Positions 23,989-36,139 of a stretch of DNA of 64,000 nucleotides are shown piece after piece; the stretch's first letter is position 1, and every line of letters begins with the position of its first letter. The DNA is taken from contig JAJEKV010000053.1 in the NCBI GenBank assembly GCA_021234155.1, forward strand, positions 9,683,798 through 9,747,797, read 5' to 3'. This DNA is from Isoetes taiwanensis (lineage: Eukaryota > Streptophyta > Lycopodiopsida > Isoetales > Isoetaceae). Made by a program: the position numbers and the translations under genes. Under the pieces are notes generated by a model. That model did no database searches, was not told the origin of the DNA, and saw only the letters and a program-made list of their open reading frames with translations.

Positions 23989-25080
23989 TTATTTCTTCGG
24001 CTCTGTGGTTGGTTGAGCCGCCAGAACCGGCGGCTTCGATCGAATACGCCTTATAGAACAACCGATGCCCAAGATGTCGCGTGCCTTCTTGATCGTAACC
24101 TTCGGGCCTCTATTGAATCTTTGGCCATCTATTATCATGAAATGTATGTCAGGATTCTCGATGAAGTCCTCCAGCTTGCTCCACATGATTACCTTCCTCG
24201 TTCTGGTATTGTACGACACTACATCTGCAGGCATTGGCACTTGCCCTGGATTTTCGATCATGCTGTTCACTATCTCCAAGAAGTGCTGCTTGTCATACCT
24301 TCTGCTGATATAAATGGCTTTAGTGGACCTGAAAAGCCTATCCACGTGGACTGGATGGGTGAAGTTCAGGCCCAGTGGATACTTGTCAGCATATTTTTTG
24401 AGCTTGCTCATCGCCTCTAACTGCCTGGCCTTGTCATCGTCACTTGTAAGGCCTCGTAAACTTCGCGGGTTTCCCCGCCTTTAGAACTAGCTTCTTCCTT
24501 ATCCTTCACCGCCAGTAAGTAGACACCGCCCGGGGGGCCTCGTGCTAATGGCTCGTCCGAGCACCGTGTAAGCCCTCGCATATTCTTCTAGGAGTCAATG
24601 GCTCGCCAACCGGCCCGACCAAATTTGAAGAGGTTATCGGCCATGTCATCTGATCTTAATGCAGTCTCTTTAAAAGAGCTCGCACTGCATCGATTGATCT
24701 TCTTTAGGCTCTTCTTATGTTTTTGGCCCACTTCAACTAGCACGAGCGAAAAAGAATCGCCTGTCACTTTGCCCATGTAATAAGAATTCCCTCGCTTCTT
24801 CATTTGATCGGTCTCTCTTACCCTTGACATGAATATGAGGTCTGCGTTTCCCACCAGTTTGAATATCTCCACATACCATTCTCACCCTCTATAAGATCTT
24901 CTTCTCGACATGGAGGTTCTACCTCGAGCCTTTATTATTCCGGATGTATCTTCTAACGCCAATACATGCCGCAGTCCAGAATAAAGAACATCTTCATCCG
25001 TCCTTTGCTTTTTCTGGGCTGTAGAGGTCTCGCCTTGCTTGGTCCTCCCTCTTTTGCTTGTCTTTTGTGATCCTGTGAAA
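23989..25080 (-). pseudogene. ParB/Srx-like domain protein, decayed
   Basis: An acceptor-like TTTCACAG precedes the exon at about 25,079. The frame runs with one TGA near 24,880, one TAG near 24,586 and a frame change near 24,440. The last part (24,440-23,989) carries HPVHVDRLFRSTKAIYISRRY, then FLEIVNSMIENPG, VPMPADVVSYN and FMIIDGQ (to about 24,110). Position-dependent contact motifs ending in IDGQ are the pattern of ParB-N/sulfiredoxin-like domains. In bacteria and phages these are often joined to N4/N6 methylases, which fits the next ORF. A possible 5' exon ends at a good donor (TCAG|GTAATTG) near 25,668. Assignment is by motif only. Confidence 0.42.
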
Positions 25081-25140
25081 TTACAACACATGGGTTAATC
25101 TTTTAATGCTCAAATATATGCTGTCGACACATATGCAACA

Positions 25141-25325
25141 AAAACGCGCTTGGCGCGATTTGAAAATGAATACACAACAAGTTCATTTAGTTTATTGGGG
25201 TCAGGGGCCAGGCGCATTTTGTCCCAGTCAAAATGCAACAAATACGCGCTTGGCGCGCTTTAGAAGTGACCTGAAAGATAAAGAAACTAATGTAATGCCT
25301 AATTAAACTGCGCCAGGGGCGTTTT
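25141..25325. repeat. Palindrome cluster at the 5' side of the ParB-like locus
   Basis: Near-copies at 25,141 (AAAACGCGCTTGGCGCGATT), 25,241 (CGCGCTTGGCGCGC core), and weaker ones near 25,207 and 25,306. Same family as 21,461-23,907. Confidence 0.8.
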
Positions 25326-25329
25326 GTCC

Positions 25330-26013
25330 GAATCAAATGCTCAGGACACAACTAACTATAAAAAATGCAACTTAAAGAGTTGAATCTTCATCAGAGGACA
25401 CAACTAACTATAAAAAACACAACTAGCTACTGAATACTGTTCAGCTAAGTATACAAGCTTCAAACAGCACATACAGCATTAAAAGAGAAACCAACTTGCA
25501 CACATTAAGCATTTATTTTCATACATTTTTGGGACATATGAACTCAAATATTAGAGGACACATGCTTCTTATCGAATAATAACTATATTATTACAGAAAA
25601 ACATCCTAAAAACCTAACAAAAAAAGGGACACAGAAATCAATTACAGAACAAAAACAGATCAATTACCTGAGGCGCTTGTTGGATTTGTGCTTTCTTGTT
25701 TGTTCAAGCCTCCGTGCTTGGGATTTGTGCTTTGGTCGTCGCCCACCTCTACCAAATTCGTGGCGGCGATCCTCTAGACGCCATAGAACTGCAAGTGCGG
25801 ATAATATAAGACTTCGGTTTTGGTTTAAACTTATATGTATGCGTTCATAATCTAGGCCGTCAGATTTACAACCGTAAATTCAAATTCGCGTCCTTTTAAA
25901 TTTATACCGCCTTAATTAACCGCCCGTCCCGCTCATTTACAAATTTAAATTGTGTTTTTCTTTTTAGTGCAATTTCAAGATAACAATTAATTATTAATTT
26001 CAAGAAACGATAT
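25330..26013. other. Intergenic or promoter region between divergent genes
   Basis: AT-rich, no supported ORF except a possible first exon of the minus-strand gene at about 25,668-25,790. The stretch 25,800-26,010 lies between divergent coding parts and could be a two-way promoter. Confidence 0.35.
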
Positions 26014-26039
26014 GTGGCAATCTACTACCACCTAATCGG

Positions 26040-26118
26040 CCACCTACTATCGAGGCGCCCAAGATCATTCCTACTATCGAGGCGCCCAAGAACAATCGAC
26101 TATCGAGGCCCAAGATCC
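26040..26118 (+). repeat. Minisatellite, three units of about 27 bp
   Basis: Repeated CTATCGAGGCGCCCAAGA units with small changes. Confidence 0.75.
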
Positions 26119-26284
26119 GTCTACAACGCCTTCAATCCCATTCGATCGAGCCGCCTTCAATCCCATTCGATGTCTGCGCTAAACTATGGTGAGTGTGATT
26201 CCATTCAATGCATTCTCTTGTTCTCTATTTTTGTCCTCTATTTTTTTCCAATGCATTCGGTTCTTTATCGATTAATGAGAAGAA

Positions 26285-26570
26285 TGCTATCTTTTAACAA
26301 AGAAACTTGAAGCGCCGAGTAGGCTTATGTAAAATCGAAGATCTGAATCCAAGTTCTATGTGTCATGGTGTTCCTCTTGGAAACAGTTTCTGTAAGATTT
26401 CCATTATAAACTGCAATTATGAAGATGAGGCTCTTCCAAGAAGACATCCCGGTGGCGATACAGTTGGTGAAAGTGTGGGCACATTTGTAGCATGGCCAAA
26501 AGAACGTCTGAAAAAGGTATGTATATTTGGATATTCAAAAAAAAATGAATATATCATAACATCTGCGTGA
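26285..26570 (+). pseudogene. DUF8039-like transposon-associated exon
   Basis: The frame carries NPSSMCHGVPLGN, CKISIINCNYEDEALP, then GDTVGESVGTFVAWPKERL. This is the plant pattern HG.pLG...V.V......LP......vG.avG.fvaWPk, known as DUF8039 and common in or beside CACTA-type transposon genes. An acceptor-like AG lies just before. The frame ends after an AAAAAAAAA run at 26,570, or splices out near GTATGTATATT (about 26,517). A further homologous piece, NFEFFDVL, follows at 26,577-26,610 with stops. Probably the remnant of a multi-exon transposon gene divergent from the ParB-like gene. Confidence 0.5.
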
Positions 26571-27002
26571 TGTTGTGAATTTTGAATTCTTTGATGTTCT
26601 TTAGCCAGTCATATCAACCCCATGAAACTACACATTCTAGGGAAAGGTCCTTATGCAAAAATATCAACATCCGTGAAGTGAAGTGGTGTTCCATTGAGTT
26701 GAATGAAAAAATAGTACAATGACCCATGGGGAAACAAACTGATGAATCCCAAAATGAGTGAAGAGGGGAACAAAATGATGAACCCCAAATGGGTAAAATC
26801 AACAAACACAACCTCGGGTTAGACCACCCGATATATAAGATAATTGTATACAATAAGTACAGGCCCCCACGTAGAACATCTAGAAGGCCGCTGTACGGTA
26901 ATGCTCCCAAACTGCAACAATGCAAAAATCAGGTCGCGCCACCCATCCAAGCAGTGACTCAAATCCGCCCCGCTAAGATACCGCTCCATGCGACCCACCT
27001 GG

Positions 27003-27462
27003 CCACTTGTATAAAAAACAGCCCCATGCACATCAGAGAGCTCCAAACTGCAAGACCAAACCACATATGATTGTCAACTGTGTTAGGAGCCATCAACGGG
27101 ACAAGAGTAAGCAAGCTAAAAAGTCGGAATAGAAATACAAGAGCATAATATCAAAATGGAAAAGATGATCCATGAGGATCCCCTGAAACCATGAGGCTAC
27201 GGCGAGATCGAAAAATATAGGCTCGACCCGGAAGCATATATAAAAAAAACAGCTACATGCACATGATAGAGCTCCAAACTGCAAGACCGAACCATATGCG
27301 ACTATCAAATGTGTTAGAAGCCATCCACGGGTCAAGAGTCAACAAACTATAAAGTCGGAATAGAAATACAAGAGTATAATATCGTAAATTGAAGATATGA
27401 TCCATAATGATCCTTGGAAGCCACGGGGCTACGCCGAGATAAGAAAAATATAGGCCCGACCC
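27003..27462. repeat. Tandem duplication, period 231 bp
   Basis: The stretch containing GAGCTCCAAACTGCAAGACC at 27,038 recurs at 27,269 with about 15-20% change. Confidence 0.8.
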
Positions 27463-27587
27463 AGGGGGGCTTCCCCTTGGTGCCCTCCAGAAGCGCCATG
27501 TGCTACGCTGGGAAAAATGGAAAAGCCCATCGGCCAACACTGAAAAAAGTAAAACCCATATAGGAGAGTAAGAGGTGGGAGGGGGGG

Positions 27588-27836
27588 AACTCCGTACAAC
27601 AACAAGATTCAGCTCAGAGGAAACGCCGATGAGGAATGCAGGAAGACACAAGGCTTTTATGGGAGAAAAGGCCAAAGAAAGCATGCGCTAAAGCAGGCTT
27701 GTGCCAAAGAAAGCCTGCGCTATAGCAGGCTTGTGCCAAAGAAAGCTTGGATCCAAAAGCAGAGCTGGCGCCAAAACTGGCGTCCCTATCCCTAGAATGA
27801 TGGTTCTCTTCTATATAAGAAGAGAACCATTGCATT
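27588..27836. repeat. 249-bp direct repeat, left copy (Y1)
   Basis: Identical to 34,997-35,245. Inside are two and a half tandem units of about 31 bp (GCAGGCTTGTGCCAAAGAAA). Near the right end a perfect hairpin GGTTCTCTTC-TATATAA-GAAGAGAACC has a TATATAAG that could be a TATA box. Confidence 0.95.
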
Positions 27837-29089
27837 CTAGGGAAAGGTCCTTATGCAAAAATATCAACATCCGACACAAAGAGGAACCTCCCTCAAACCC
27901 CATCATACATTGAGACCACGAGAGATTGTAAGGCACACTGCTAGGAAAGTGTAACGATCATGAGATGAGGTGGGATGCCACTGCAAATAGAGGGGAAGGG
28001 GCGCAAGAAACCCTAAGACAACTGGACCGCATAAGGCAAAGAAGGCATGAAAATCGAACACAAACAAGACAATGGCCACCACCAAAGCACATGAAATCAA
28101 ATTGTAGAACCAACGTACCAACCAACTACAGAGACTATCTAACGACAAGACGCTATGGAAGTAAGAACAAACATACCTAACTTATATTTTCCATGCAGAA
28201 CAGACTCAAGAGACAATAAGAAAGACAAAAAACTATGCACCATGGAATGCATAAAAAGAGAAGACATCGAGACCGGACATAGTCAACAAGCTAACAAAGA
28301 GCCCCTGGAACCAAAATTCAAGAATCAACGTATCATCAGTGAACTACAGTGAATACCATAATGACAAAACACTACAACAAACAAGGACTAAAACCTAAAC
28401 ATATACACTACATGCATAACCAGTTCAAACAAACTTTCAAAATTAGCAAAAACATAACCGACGGGAACAAGACAATAGGGACCCCAAGACACAAGAACAA
28501 AAAGGTTTTATAAGGTGATAGAACAATTATGCAATTGAGAACACCGGTAGACGATGCCACAGAGACAGCGAGGATGGGATCAAGGCCAAGAAAAAGAATG
28601 GATGAAGAAAACTGAGTGCAACCTGAAACAAGAACAAATACCATTTAAGAATGCAAGACAACGGACCACAATAACCACTATAACATGCATGAATTTGCGA
28701 AGATGCAACTGCATTTTGAAATTTAAAATGCATGCCAAATGGAAGAATGTCACGGAAAAAAGGGAATACCAAACAACTCCTTTAGTTTGTAAGAGGTCAA
28801 CACAGAAAAAGGCATGACGACTGGACCAACAAGGCAAGAAGAACTACGTCAAATCAAGGGGCAGACAAAGGAGGAATCAAGACAATAGTAGAGCAAAGAT
28901 GTATCTCAAGGGATAAAATGGAAACAAGAGGAAAGGAACAAACATAGGGTGAAAAAAGACAAACAGGAGACCAGAATGAAATGGATAGAAAAAGGGATCG
29001 AGAACAGAGAAACAAAGCAAACGAGACAAAATGGCCGAGGGCACAAAAAGGAAATAACTAAAGGCACGCAAAGGCACTAATGAGACACT

Positions 29090-29345
29090 AAGAATCCATG
29101 ACAAAGAGCGAGTATAGGCCCTCATAAGGGCATCCATGAGAACCACTGAGAACATATGAGAATATTGGAATAAAAGAACAAATAGAGCAACAACATTGGA
29201 AATAACTAAAAGGCCCTCAAAGGCACTAATGCGACACCAAGAATTTATGACAAAGAGCGAGTATAGGCCCTCATAAGGGCATCCATGAGAACCACTGAGA
29301 ACATATGAGAATATTAGAGTAAAAGAACAAATAGAGCAACAACAA
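29090..29345. repeat. Tandem duplication, period 149 bp
   Basis: GACAAAGAGCGAGTATAGGC and the following 60 bp at 29,100 recur at 29,249 almost unchanged. A third, older copy lies near 29,955. A looser, larger repeat links 28,858-29,045 with 29,710-29,908. Confidence 0.8.
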
Positions 29346-32300
29346 TAAATAGCAAGGACTAAAATTCATGAATGTATACCCACATGCATAACTAATCCAA
29401 GCGAATTTTCAACGTAGAAACAACGATAGGGACCCTGAGACTCAAGCACAATCTAGAGGACTGGACCAAAGAACCCATTATGGTGAGAGAAAGATGGAGA
29501 AAGATGGGTGCTATATGACATCGTCGAAAGAAGCAGAGTTAAGAGAACAACTCGGTGAACAACTCGCAAATTTGGTTGACGAGGGTAAACCAGTCACTGA
29601 AACCAACAAGAATAAAAAAGGCTAAGCAAGGTGGATGAAACAACTGGGGTCAACATAGTAAAACAACATAATGAATGGACACCACTAGGGCAAAAAGCAC
29701 TATGATGAGTCAAGAGGCGGGCAAAGGAGGGAGTCAAGACAATAGAAGACCAAAGACGTTTCAAGAGATAAAATGAACAAACAAAGAGGAAAGGGACAAA
29801 ATGCAACATGAAAAAAGAAAGGAATGCGAGATTATAATGAAATGGATGGAATAAGGGATTAGGAATAGAGGAACAGAGCAAATTGAGACCAAGGAGCTAA
29901 GGCCACAAATGCAAATAAAGCCCTCAAAGGCATTCACGAGAAACTAAGAATCAATGATAAAAGAGAAGAGTATGGGCTCTCATCAGGGCATCCAAAAGAA
30001 CAATTGAGAACATATGAGAAACAAGCATGCACTTATCTACCTATACATACACCTAGAAACAAAACTCAAGAATCTTAGAGCAAAAAAGGAAAGCAAAACA
30101 AATGAAATGGATGGAGAAATGGGATAAAGAAAAAAGGGCACTAGAAAATCGCTCTGAAATGGAAAGACGAGGGAAATAAATTGGGCAATCGAACAAACTA
30201 CAACTGAAAAGACGCGGGAAAAAGCACGAGTGAGAGGAACAAATCATGCATGTGCAAGTGAACAAACTACTGCTGAGAAATCATGAGACAAGAATGCTAA
30301 GAGCAATCAGACAGATGGGAAAACTCAGAATAACTCGGACAAGCAGAGCAGTGTAACGACGTATGGAAGCTACTCAAGCACAACCCGGACTGCAAGAGCT
30401 AGGACTCACAGGACACCATAAGAGCTCAACGCAACAACTGGAACAAAAGTCGACAAAAGGGAATAATGGACATCATGTAGTAAAGGGAACGAGTAAAGGC
30501 AGTGGAAAGAAGCCAATGAACCAAAAGAATTGAAGGGGCACATGGCTAGGTGGTCATCACAAGTACATGGAACTAGCCACCTAAAGGAATATAAAAGAAG
30601 ATTTGCAACTAAATGTTACAAGCACCAATGCAGCAAGAATGCAATAGCTCAACCCATACAAAATGTAAACTGAGAAATGGCACTGGCAAAAGCCATGTAT
30701 ACACAAGCCAAATGATTTTAGCAAATACCACCAATTGTAAAATTCCTGCAAAACGACCAAATGTAAGTGACCACCACAAATGGTACCAATAGACCAACGA
30801 CGGGGAAACCTGAGATCCTCAGCAAAAAGGGACCACATCTAAGTATGGAAGCAAAGCGCATTAAAAGGACTAATTGCGGTAGAAAATAGAGACGTTATAG
30901 ACCACAACCATGTCTACAAGATTTGAAAGTGTCGAGAATAACCAAAAGCAACATGGCATGAACTAACATGAATCACCAACTCATGACGAATGCAGCTAAG
31001 GACAAGTTCATGAGTAGAAAAAACTGCCAGAATATCCAAATGGAGAAGGTTATAAACAAGATACTAGAAATACCTGACTCGCCCGACAACTCGTGCTAAA
31101 GTCCTTAGGTCAAGTGCCAAAATGTCAACAAAAGGGGGCAACCGGCATGTGTTGATTAAATGCCGGATATAGTGAGGAATTGCCCAAAATGCAATGACTG
31201 CAACTAAATGCAAAACTAAAAGCAACATATAAAGTAGTTAGTCCCTTGTTGAACTATGTGGACAAAGAGTTGACAACGATCCCCATCAATGTCGACTAGA
31301 GATGGCACCACCCCTTCATAATGACAAGACGAGGAAAAGTACCAAGAAGCCAGACATTGACCCCTCTAGTCGCGAAGTCAAAAAATGATTCTTAATACCA
31401 TCTACCGAGAGATGCCATCCCCAACCGAACCATAGCTTGAATCTTTTCCACCCAAGAACCCTGCAACTAAAAACCAACATTTGCAAAAAGGAGGGAACCA
31501 TACATGGTCAGGCCACCAAAGGAAAAAACCATCAACTCTGACAAATATACTAATCTAAACACCAACTGGCCCAAGAGAACCTGATAAAACCAACATCTAA
31601 CAACCTTACTTGTCCCCACTACGTAACTTACAAAACAAGACGGGGTTTCAAACCTTAAAGAGAGAGCAAAAGGACATAAAATAGACCACCAAAGAGAGAA
31701 ACTATCACTAGGACGCCACCCAAGGAAACATACAACCACGACAATTATACAAAGCTAAATGCAAACCGACCCAAGAAAAGAACCAGACGACTCTGCAAAA
31801 ATGAGCAATAACCCATAATTTATACATTTACAAATACACGCAAGTAAGAAAGCCAAAAAAGGATTTGACACGTAAGATGGTTAATCTAGATACGGAAAAA
31901 TAGAGACAATGAGGATGGACACCATAAATCGACCAACCCAAAAAGCTGAAAGAAAAAACAAAGAAAGCGCATACCAATATGAAAACTACCTAAAGATCGA
32001 CATAAAGGACAAAACCCAACGCAGGAAAAAACTCCTAGACGACAATGCATCATATATCCAAGTAGCACACCGACCAAACGAGCAAAAAATCAGAAACCAA
32101 CCAAAAATACCATGCAGCGAACCTAACACGACCCATGCAAGAACCAGACAACCAAGAAAGCAACGAAGCAAAACAAGGACTGACTCTAGACTCCAAGTTC
32201 AAGCACATCCAAGGCAGGGCACAAAGGACCCAAGCACAACGACCTATGCACCAAAACCTTTGTGTTAATAATGGCTAATAATAAGCACGAGGACCTCTTG

Positions 32301-33479
32301 TCATTAATATTTAATAATATTATGCACAAGGACCCATTATAATGTTTATAACAAAAAAGGTTTAACGTTTATAACAAAAAATAAAAGGGCACAACGGGCA
32401 TCAAAACAAAAGGGGCATCGATTAGATGGACCAACTCAACCTAGGCACAACCAACGTATGCACCAGGACCTTTTGTTATTAATGTCTAACAATATGCACC
32501 AAGACATTTGGTTATTAATGTTTAATAATTGCGACCTATGGAACCTGACAGTATAATAAAGAACAAGGCCATAGATGACTTGAAGAAAAACGGAATCAAA
32601 GAAGCAGTGGGAACAAAGAAACTTCTGTTGATGGTGCAAAAATGGGGCGGATGGAAATAATGAAAACTTAGCAAGGGAACTTACGCCATATCAGGAACAT
32701 CCAACAAACATGTGCGACTAGCCAACTACTGACAGCTCTAGACCACAAATAACACCAAACATGACAACCATGCAAGAGGAGAAGAGACATATGCAATGCA
32801 ATACCAAAACACGAACTATCTCTTAGACTGAAACCCTTAGGACACAATAATCAAGTCATAACATGCAAATCAATTCAACCATTAGCACCAAGCACATAGC
32901 ACTTGTATCCACAATACATCATCGGACATAAAAAACTAGGGAAGGACGGACAATTCAAACTACTATGGGACGAAGACATTACCAGCCATATGTTAAAATA
33001 CCATACCCAATCATGCTACCTGGGTCAACAAAGACGAATGGGTGCTAAAATGCGAGAACCCCAAGCAAACAAATAAGGAAATAAAGTGAAAGAAAGGGTC
33101 CGACTATATGGAAGTAGCAGAAATTGTAGAAAGATGACATAGTCATGAAACCTCCATACAGAAAAGGCCCAACGTGGCAAACCACTGGTGAATATGTGTA
33201 AACCACTTGCAAACTAGTAAAATTACATCGAGACCATGAGAAACCACAACCGATATCATGATTCATGCAAAACCACATGAGGCAAGCCCCACCACATGAT
33301 GTCACATATATAAACTATGCTAATGGAATAATGAAACAATTTGAGATAATGATAATCCAGAAACCACGATGCTTCATGCAAAAAATGCTTAGTATAACCC
33401 ATTACAACGACAATGGTTCAAAGACTTTAAAATTGACGAGCCAAATCATGATGACAATCATATAAAGCCTATGAAAATT

Positions 33480-33481
<2 letters not shown>

Positions 33482-33513
<32 letters not shown>
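33482..33513 (+). repeat. Poly(T) tract
   Basis: About 32 T in a row. It could be the poly(A) tail of a minus-strand retroposed RNA, but no such sequence is recognised beside it. Confidence 0.9.
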
Positions 33514-33518
<5 letters not shown>

Positions 33519-34996
33519 AAGAGATGACAAAAATGTTTAAAAAAAAGGGGGATGCAAGCCTAAGGTCTCAATCCTGTGTAACCTATAATGGTCCATGCAA
33601 ACCAGGACGAAGAATGAATGGTAACCATGAGTTTCCAACTTACACAATGATGAGAAAACACAAACATGTATATAAGAAGCAAGTAGACTCATCATAATGA
33701 GGCAAGAACATAAGAAACTAGATTTAAGGGACAATCCAATGAGGCATCCTCACATGAGATCAATGTTCACTAAGGCAAATTCGAAGAGAAATGAAAACCT
33801 TCTTCAATATCAAAATAAATACAATAACAAAAATTTGAACCACACAGTAACAAATCTCGAACCATGTTTTCAAGTACATTACATTTGAAACATACCTGTG
33901 CAAATCGGGATTTGAACCTTGGTGCATCTTGAACCATATTTTCAAATACAATATACTTCGTCTACAAATGAAATACAAAAAATATGAAACATACCTGATT
34001 TGAACTCTGGTCTCCACGACAACAAGCAGAAGCATATACCAACGAGCCAACACAATGACATTGAAAAAGTTTTATAATTTTCTAACTGAATCAACTTTAT
34101 TAGCAACCACCTAACCGCCCCCGATGCATGCCGTAATCAAGAGGATGGCACAAATGAAGATTGTGGGCGGAATCGGCAAAGAAATACCGCTGGATTGATC
34201 GCTTACCTACAACTCAAACCAGACATTACAAAGTAAACCAAGCGCCAAGACCGTCTCGAATATGGGTATAATTTAAAGGATGAATCTGCAACTTAACCAA
34301 GCATAGAGTGTCCAGAACCCTGATTCAAATCAATATACAACAGAATGGAGTTGTAAGTATGGATTACAAGTCCAAATGAGATTTGAAAGTCGATTAAAAT
34401 CCTGTGATCCAGACAGAATTATAAGGGGTGAACAGAAATAGAAAGCCTTTAGCTGAAGCTCATGCTATTCATCCATTCATCCACCGACAAAGACATTATA
34501 AAGATGCCAGAAACAAAAGGCAAACATACACTACAAAAACACGAATAACATATCTGGCCCTTCCTGTGATAACCCGCATGTCCAGTGCTCTCGCCGCTAA
34601 AAAAGGAATATAAACTTAGATTAAAACCACCCAAAAAATCACGAGATGGGCTGCCAGATTTAGGAGAAGCGGATCTATGCCAGCAACAACTACTGTAATA
34701 TATCCAAAAAGAAAAAGAAGAAGGAAGAACAACAAATAGTTACCTTGCTGATACTTACCCTAGATTGTCCAGACTTGGTTGAAATGAAAATGGCCAGCAG
34801 CAAGTCGAGACATCGCCAAAAGCCAGAAAGCTAGAGTCAGACTGGAGAATCGCTTCCTCAACGAATCAAAAGCAGAATCGCTTCCTCAACAAATCAAAAG
34901 CTGAAAAGCAAAAACCCAAATCGCCTGAAAGCAAAGGCTACAAAATCTAATAGATCAAAACAAGTAAAAACTCTGAATAGAGATGATTGAAACAAA

Positions 34997-35245
34997 AACT
35001 CCGTACAACAACAAGATTCAGCTCAGAGGAAACGCCGATGAGGAATGCAGGAAGACACAAGGCTTTTATGGGAGAAAAGGCCAAAGAAAGCATGCGCTAA
35101 AGCAGGCTTGTGCCAAAGAAAGCCTGCGCTATAGCAGGCTTGTGCCAAAGAAAGCTTGGATCCAAAAGCAGAGCTGGCGCCAAAACTGGCGTCCCTATCC
35201 CTAGAATGATGGTTCTCTTCTATATAAGAAGAGAACCATTGCATT
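34997..35245. repeat. 249-bp direct repeat, right copy (Y2)
   Basis: Identical to 27,588-27,836 and followed by unrelated sequence. Identity over 249 bp indicates recent origin. Confidence 0.95.
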
Positions 35246-35365
35246 AATGAAAATATGTAGTTTCTTGGGGTTGGTCATACTGGCTGGAGGGCATCAAAGG
35301 ATTCAATGTTTTCGACATTGCATATAAAAAAACATAATAAACTAATGACATAAATGTATAGTGCA

Positions 35366-36139
35366 AAATTGCGCCAGGCGCGAGTTTGTATTCATATTCC
35401 AAAAAAGTGTATGTACATTTCTTCTTCTGCAAAAATGCGCCAGGCGCGAATTCTTTCTATCTCTACAATATGTCACATAGGCCCACTTCATCGGCCCAAA
35501 ACCGCAAAAAGTCCCACCTGAACCACTCTGATATGACAGGATCCTCATCTTCCCTGCGAATGTCGAGTCTCCAAACCAGAGTGTTGTATCGATCCTTGAT
35601 ACTATAAATCAAGTCCTCGTACTTATTTGTTGGATTGAGCCTTACTAAGAGCATGAGGAGCCGCATATGTCCAGAGATGCGATGGAAGTGTTCCCATGGC
35701 TCCTGATACAGACTGTCTAATGGATTCTCCAACTCTCTTTGAACGTTTTGAACAGCACAATCAAGTAATATCTTGTGCAGGGTCGAGTTGATGGTCGCCC
35801 GTGGGAAGTGTATTTGAACTAGAACCAGCCATTAATATTTGAACTAGGATCAGCCAGTGTCCATTCATAAGGAAAATCCATGGCACTAGAACGAGAGAAA
35901 TTAAGTAATTAGCAAATGATATATTACTCTCCCCATAAAACGATTCTGAACATACATAATTCAAAACGCGCCAGGCGCGTTTGCTTTGTTTTTTTCACAG
36001 ATCTATTTCACATGCGCCTGGCGCGATTTGTATAGAACCGTATAAAATAGAAAAGCCAAACTAAAAACACGCCTGGCGCGCTTTGATTAACCTAGTGGAA
36101 AATCGGAAACCAAAAATAGAAATGCGCCAAGCGCGATTT
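35366..36139. repeat. Third cluster of CG-rich palindromes
   Basis: Near-copies at 35,366, 35,432, 35,962, 36,010, 36,065 and 36,119 with the core GCGCCAGGCGCG or GCGCCTGGCGCG. They flank the exon at 35,463-35,805. Confidence 0.88.
35463..35805 (-). pseudogene. Unrecognised exon beside palindromes
   Basis: An open frame upstream of the first ATG can be read from about 35,820 (QIHFPRATINSTLHKILLDC...) through ENPLDSLYQEPWEHFHRISG and DEDPVISEWFRWDFLRFW to a stop at 35,463. No family recognised. It is flanked on both sides by copies of the CG-rich palindrome, like the exons of the 20.8-25.1 kb locus. A further exon-like piece (35,319-35,249) resembles the plus-strand piece at 26,569-26,636. 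A separate ATG frame at about 35,878 (MDFPYEWTLADPSS) starts after an acceptor-like TTCTAG. Confidence 0.4.

Larger units (their letters stand above)
26634..35245. mobile_element. A-rich non-coding element(s), probable head-to-tail pair
   Basis: A 249-bp sequence is present twice without a difference that I can see (27,588-27,836 and 34,997-35,245). A second motif of about 40 bp (CTAGGGAAAGGTCCTTATGC and on) is present at 26,636-26,674 and directly after the first 249-bp copy at 27,837-27,875. The order X...YX...Y is that of two head-to-tail elements sharing a left end X and a right end Y: a 1.2 kb one and a 7.4 kb one. Alternatively it is one element with split direct repeats. No coding domain is seen. 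The interior is tandem-duplicated and strongly A-rich on plus. Ends lack TG...CA and no primer site is evident, so an ordinary LTR element is unlikely. Confidence 0.6.

Noticed and set aside
33482-33513. Poly(T) as the tail of a retroposed gene
   Set aside because: No recognisable transcript, promoter or target duplication beside it.
26614-34053. Many hydrophobic minus-strand ORFs of 60-100 codons across the A-rich region
   Set aside because: The T-rich strand gives Phe/Leu/Ser/Cys-rich frames by composition alone; none has a domain or neighbour support.
27588-35245. 249-bp repeats as ordinary LTRs
   Set aside because: No TG...CA ends, no primer site or polypurine tract, no matching target duplication beside the outer ends, and the X...YX...Y order does not fit.
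26634-35245. Helitron interpretation of the same element
   Set aside because: On the minus strand the X end finishes CTAG, but it is followed by A instead of T, the other end does not start TC, and no Rep/helicase is seen. Not excluded, only unsupported.
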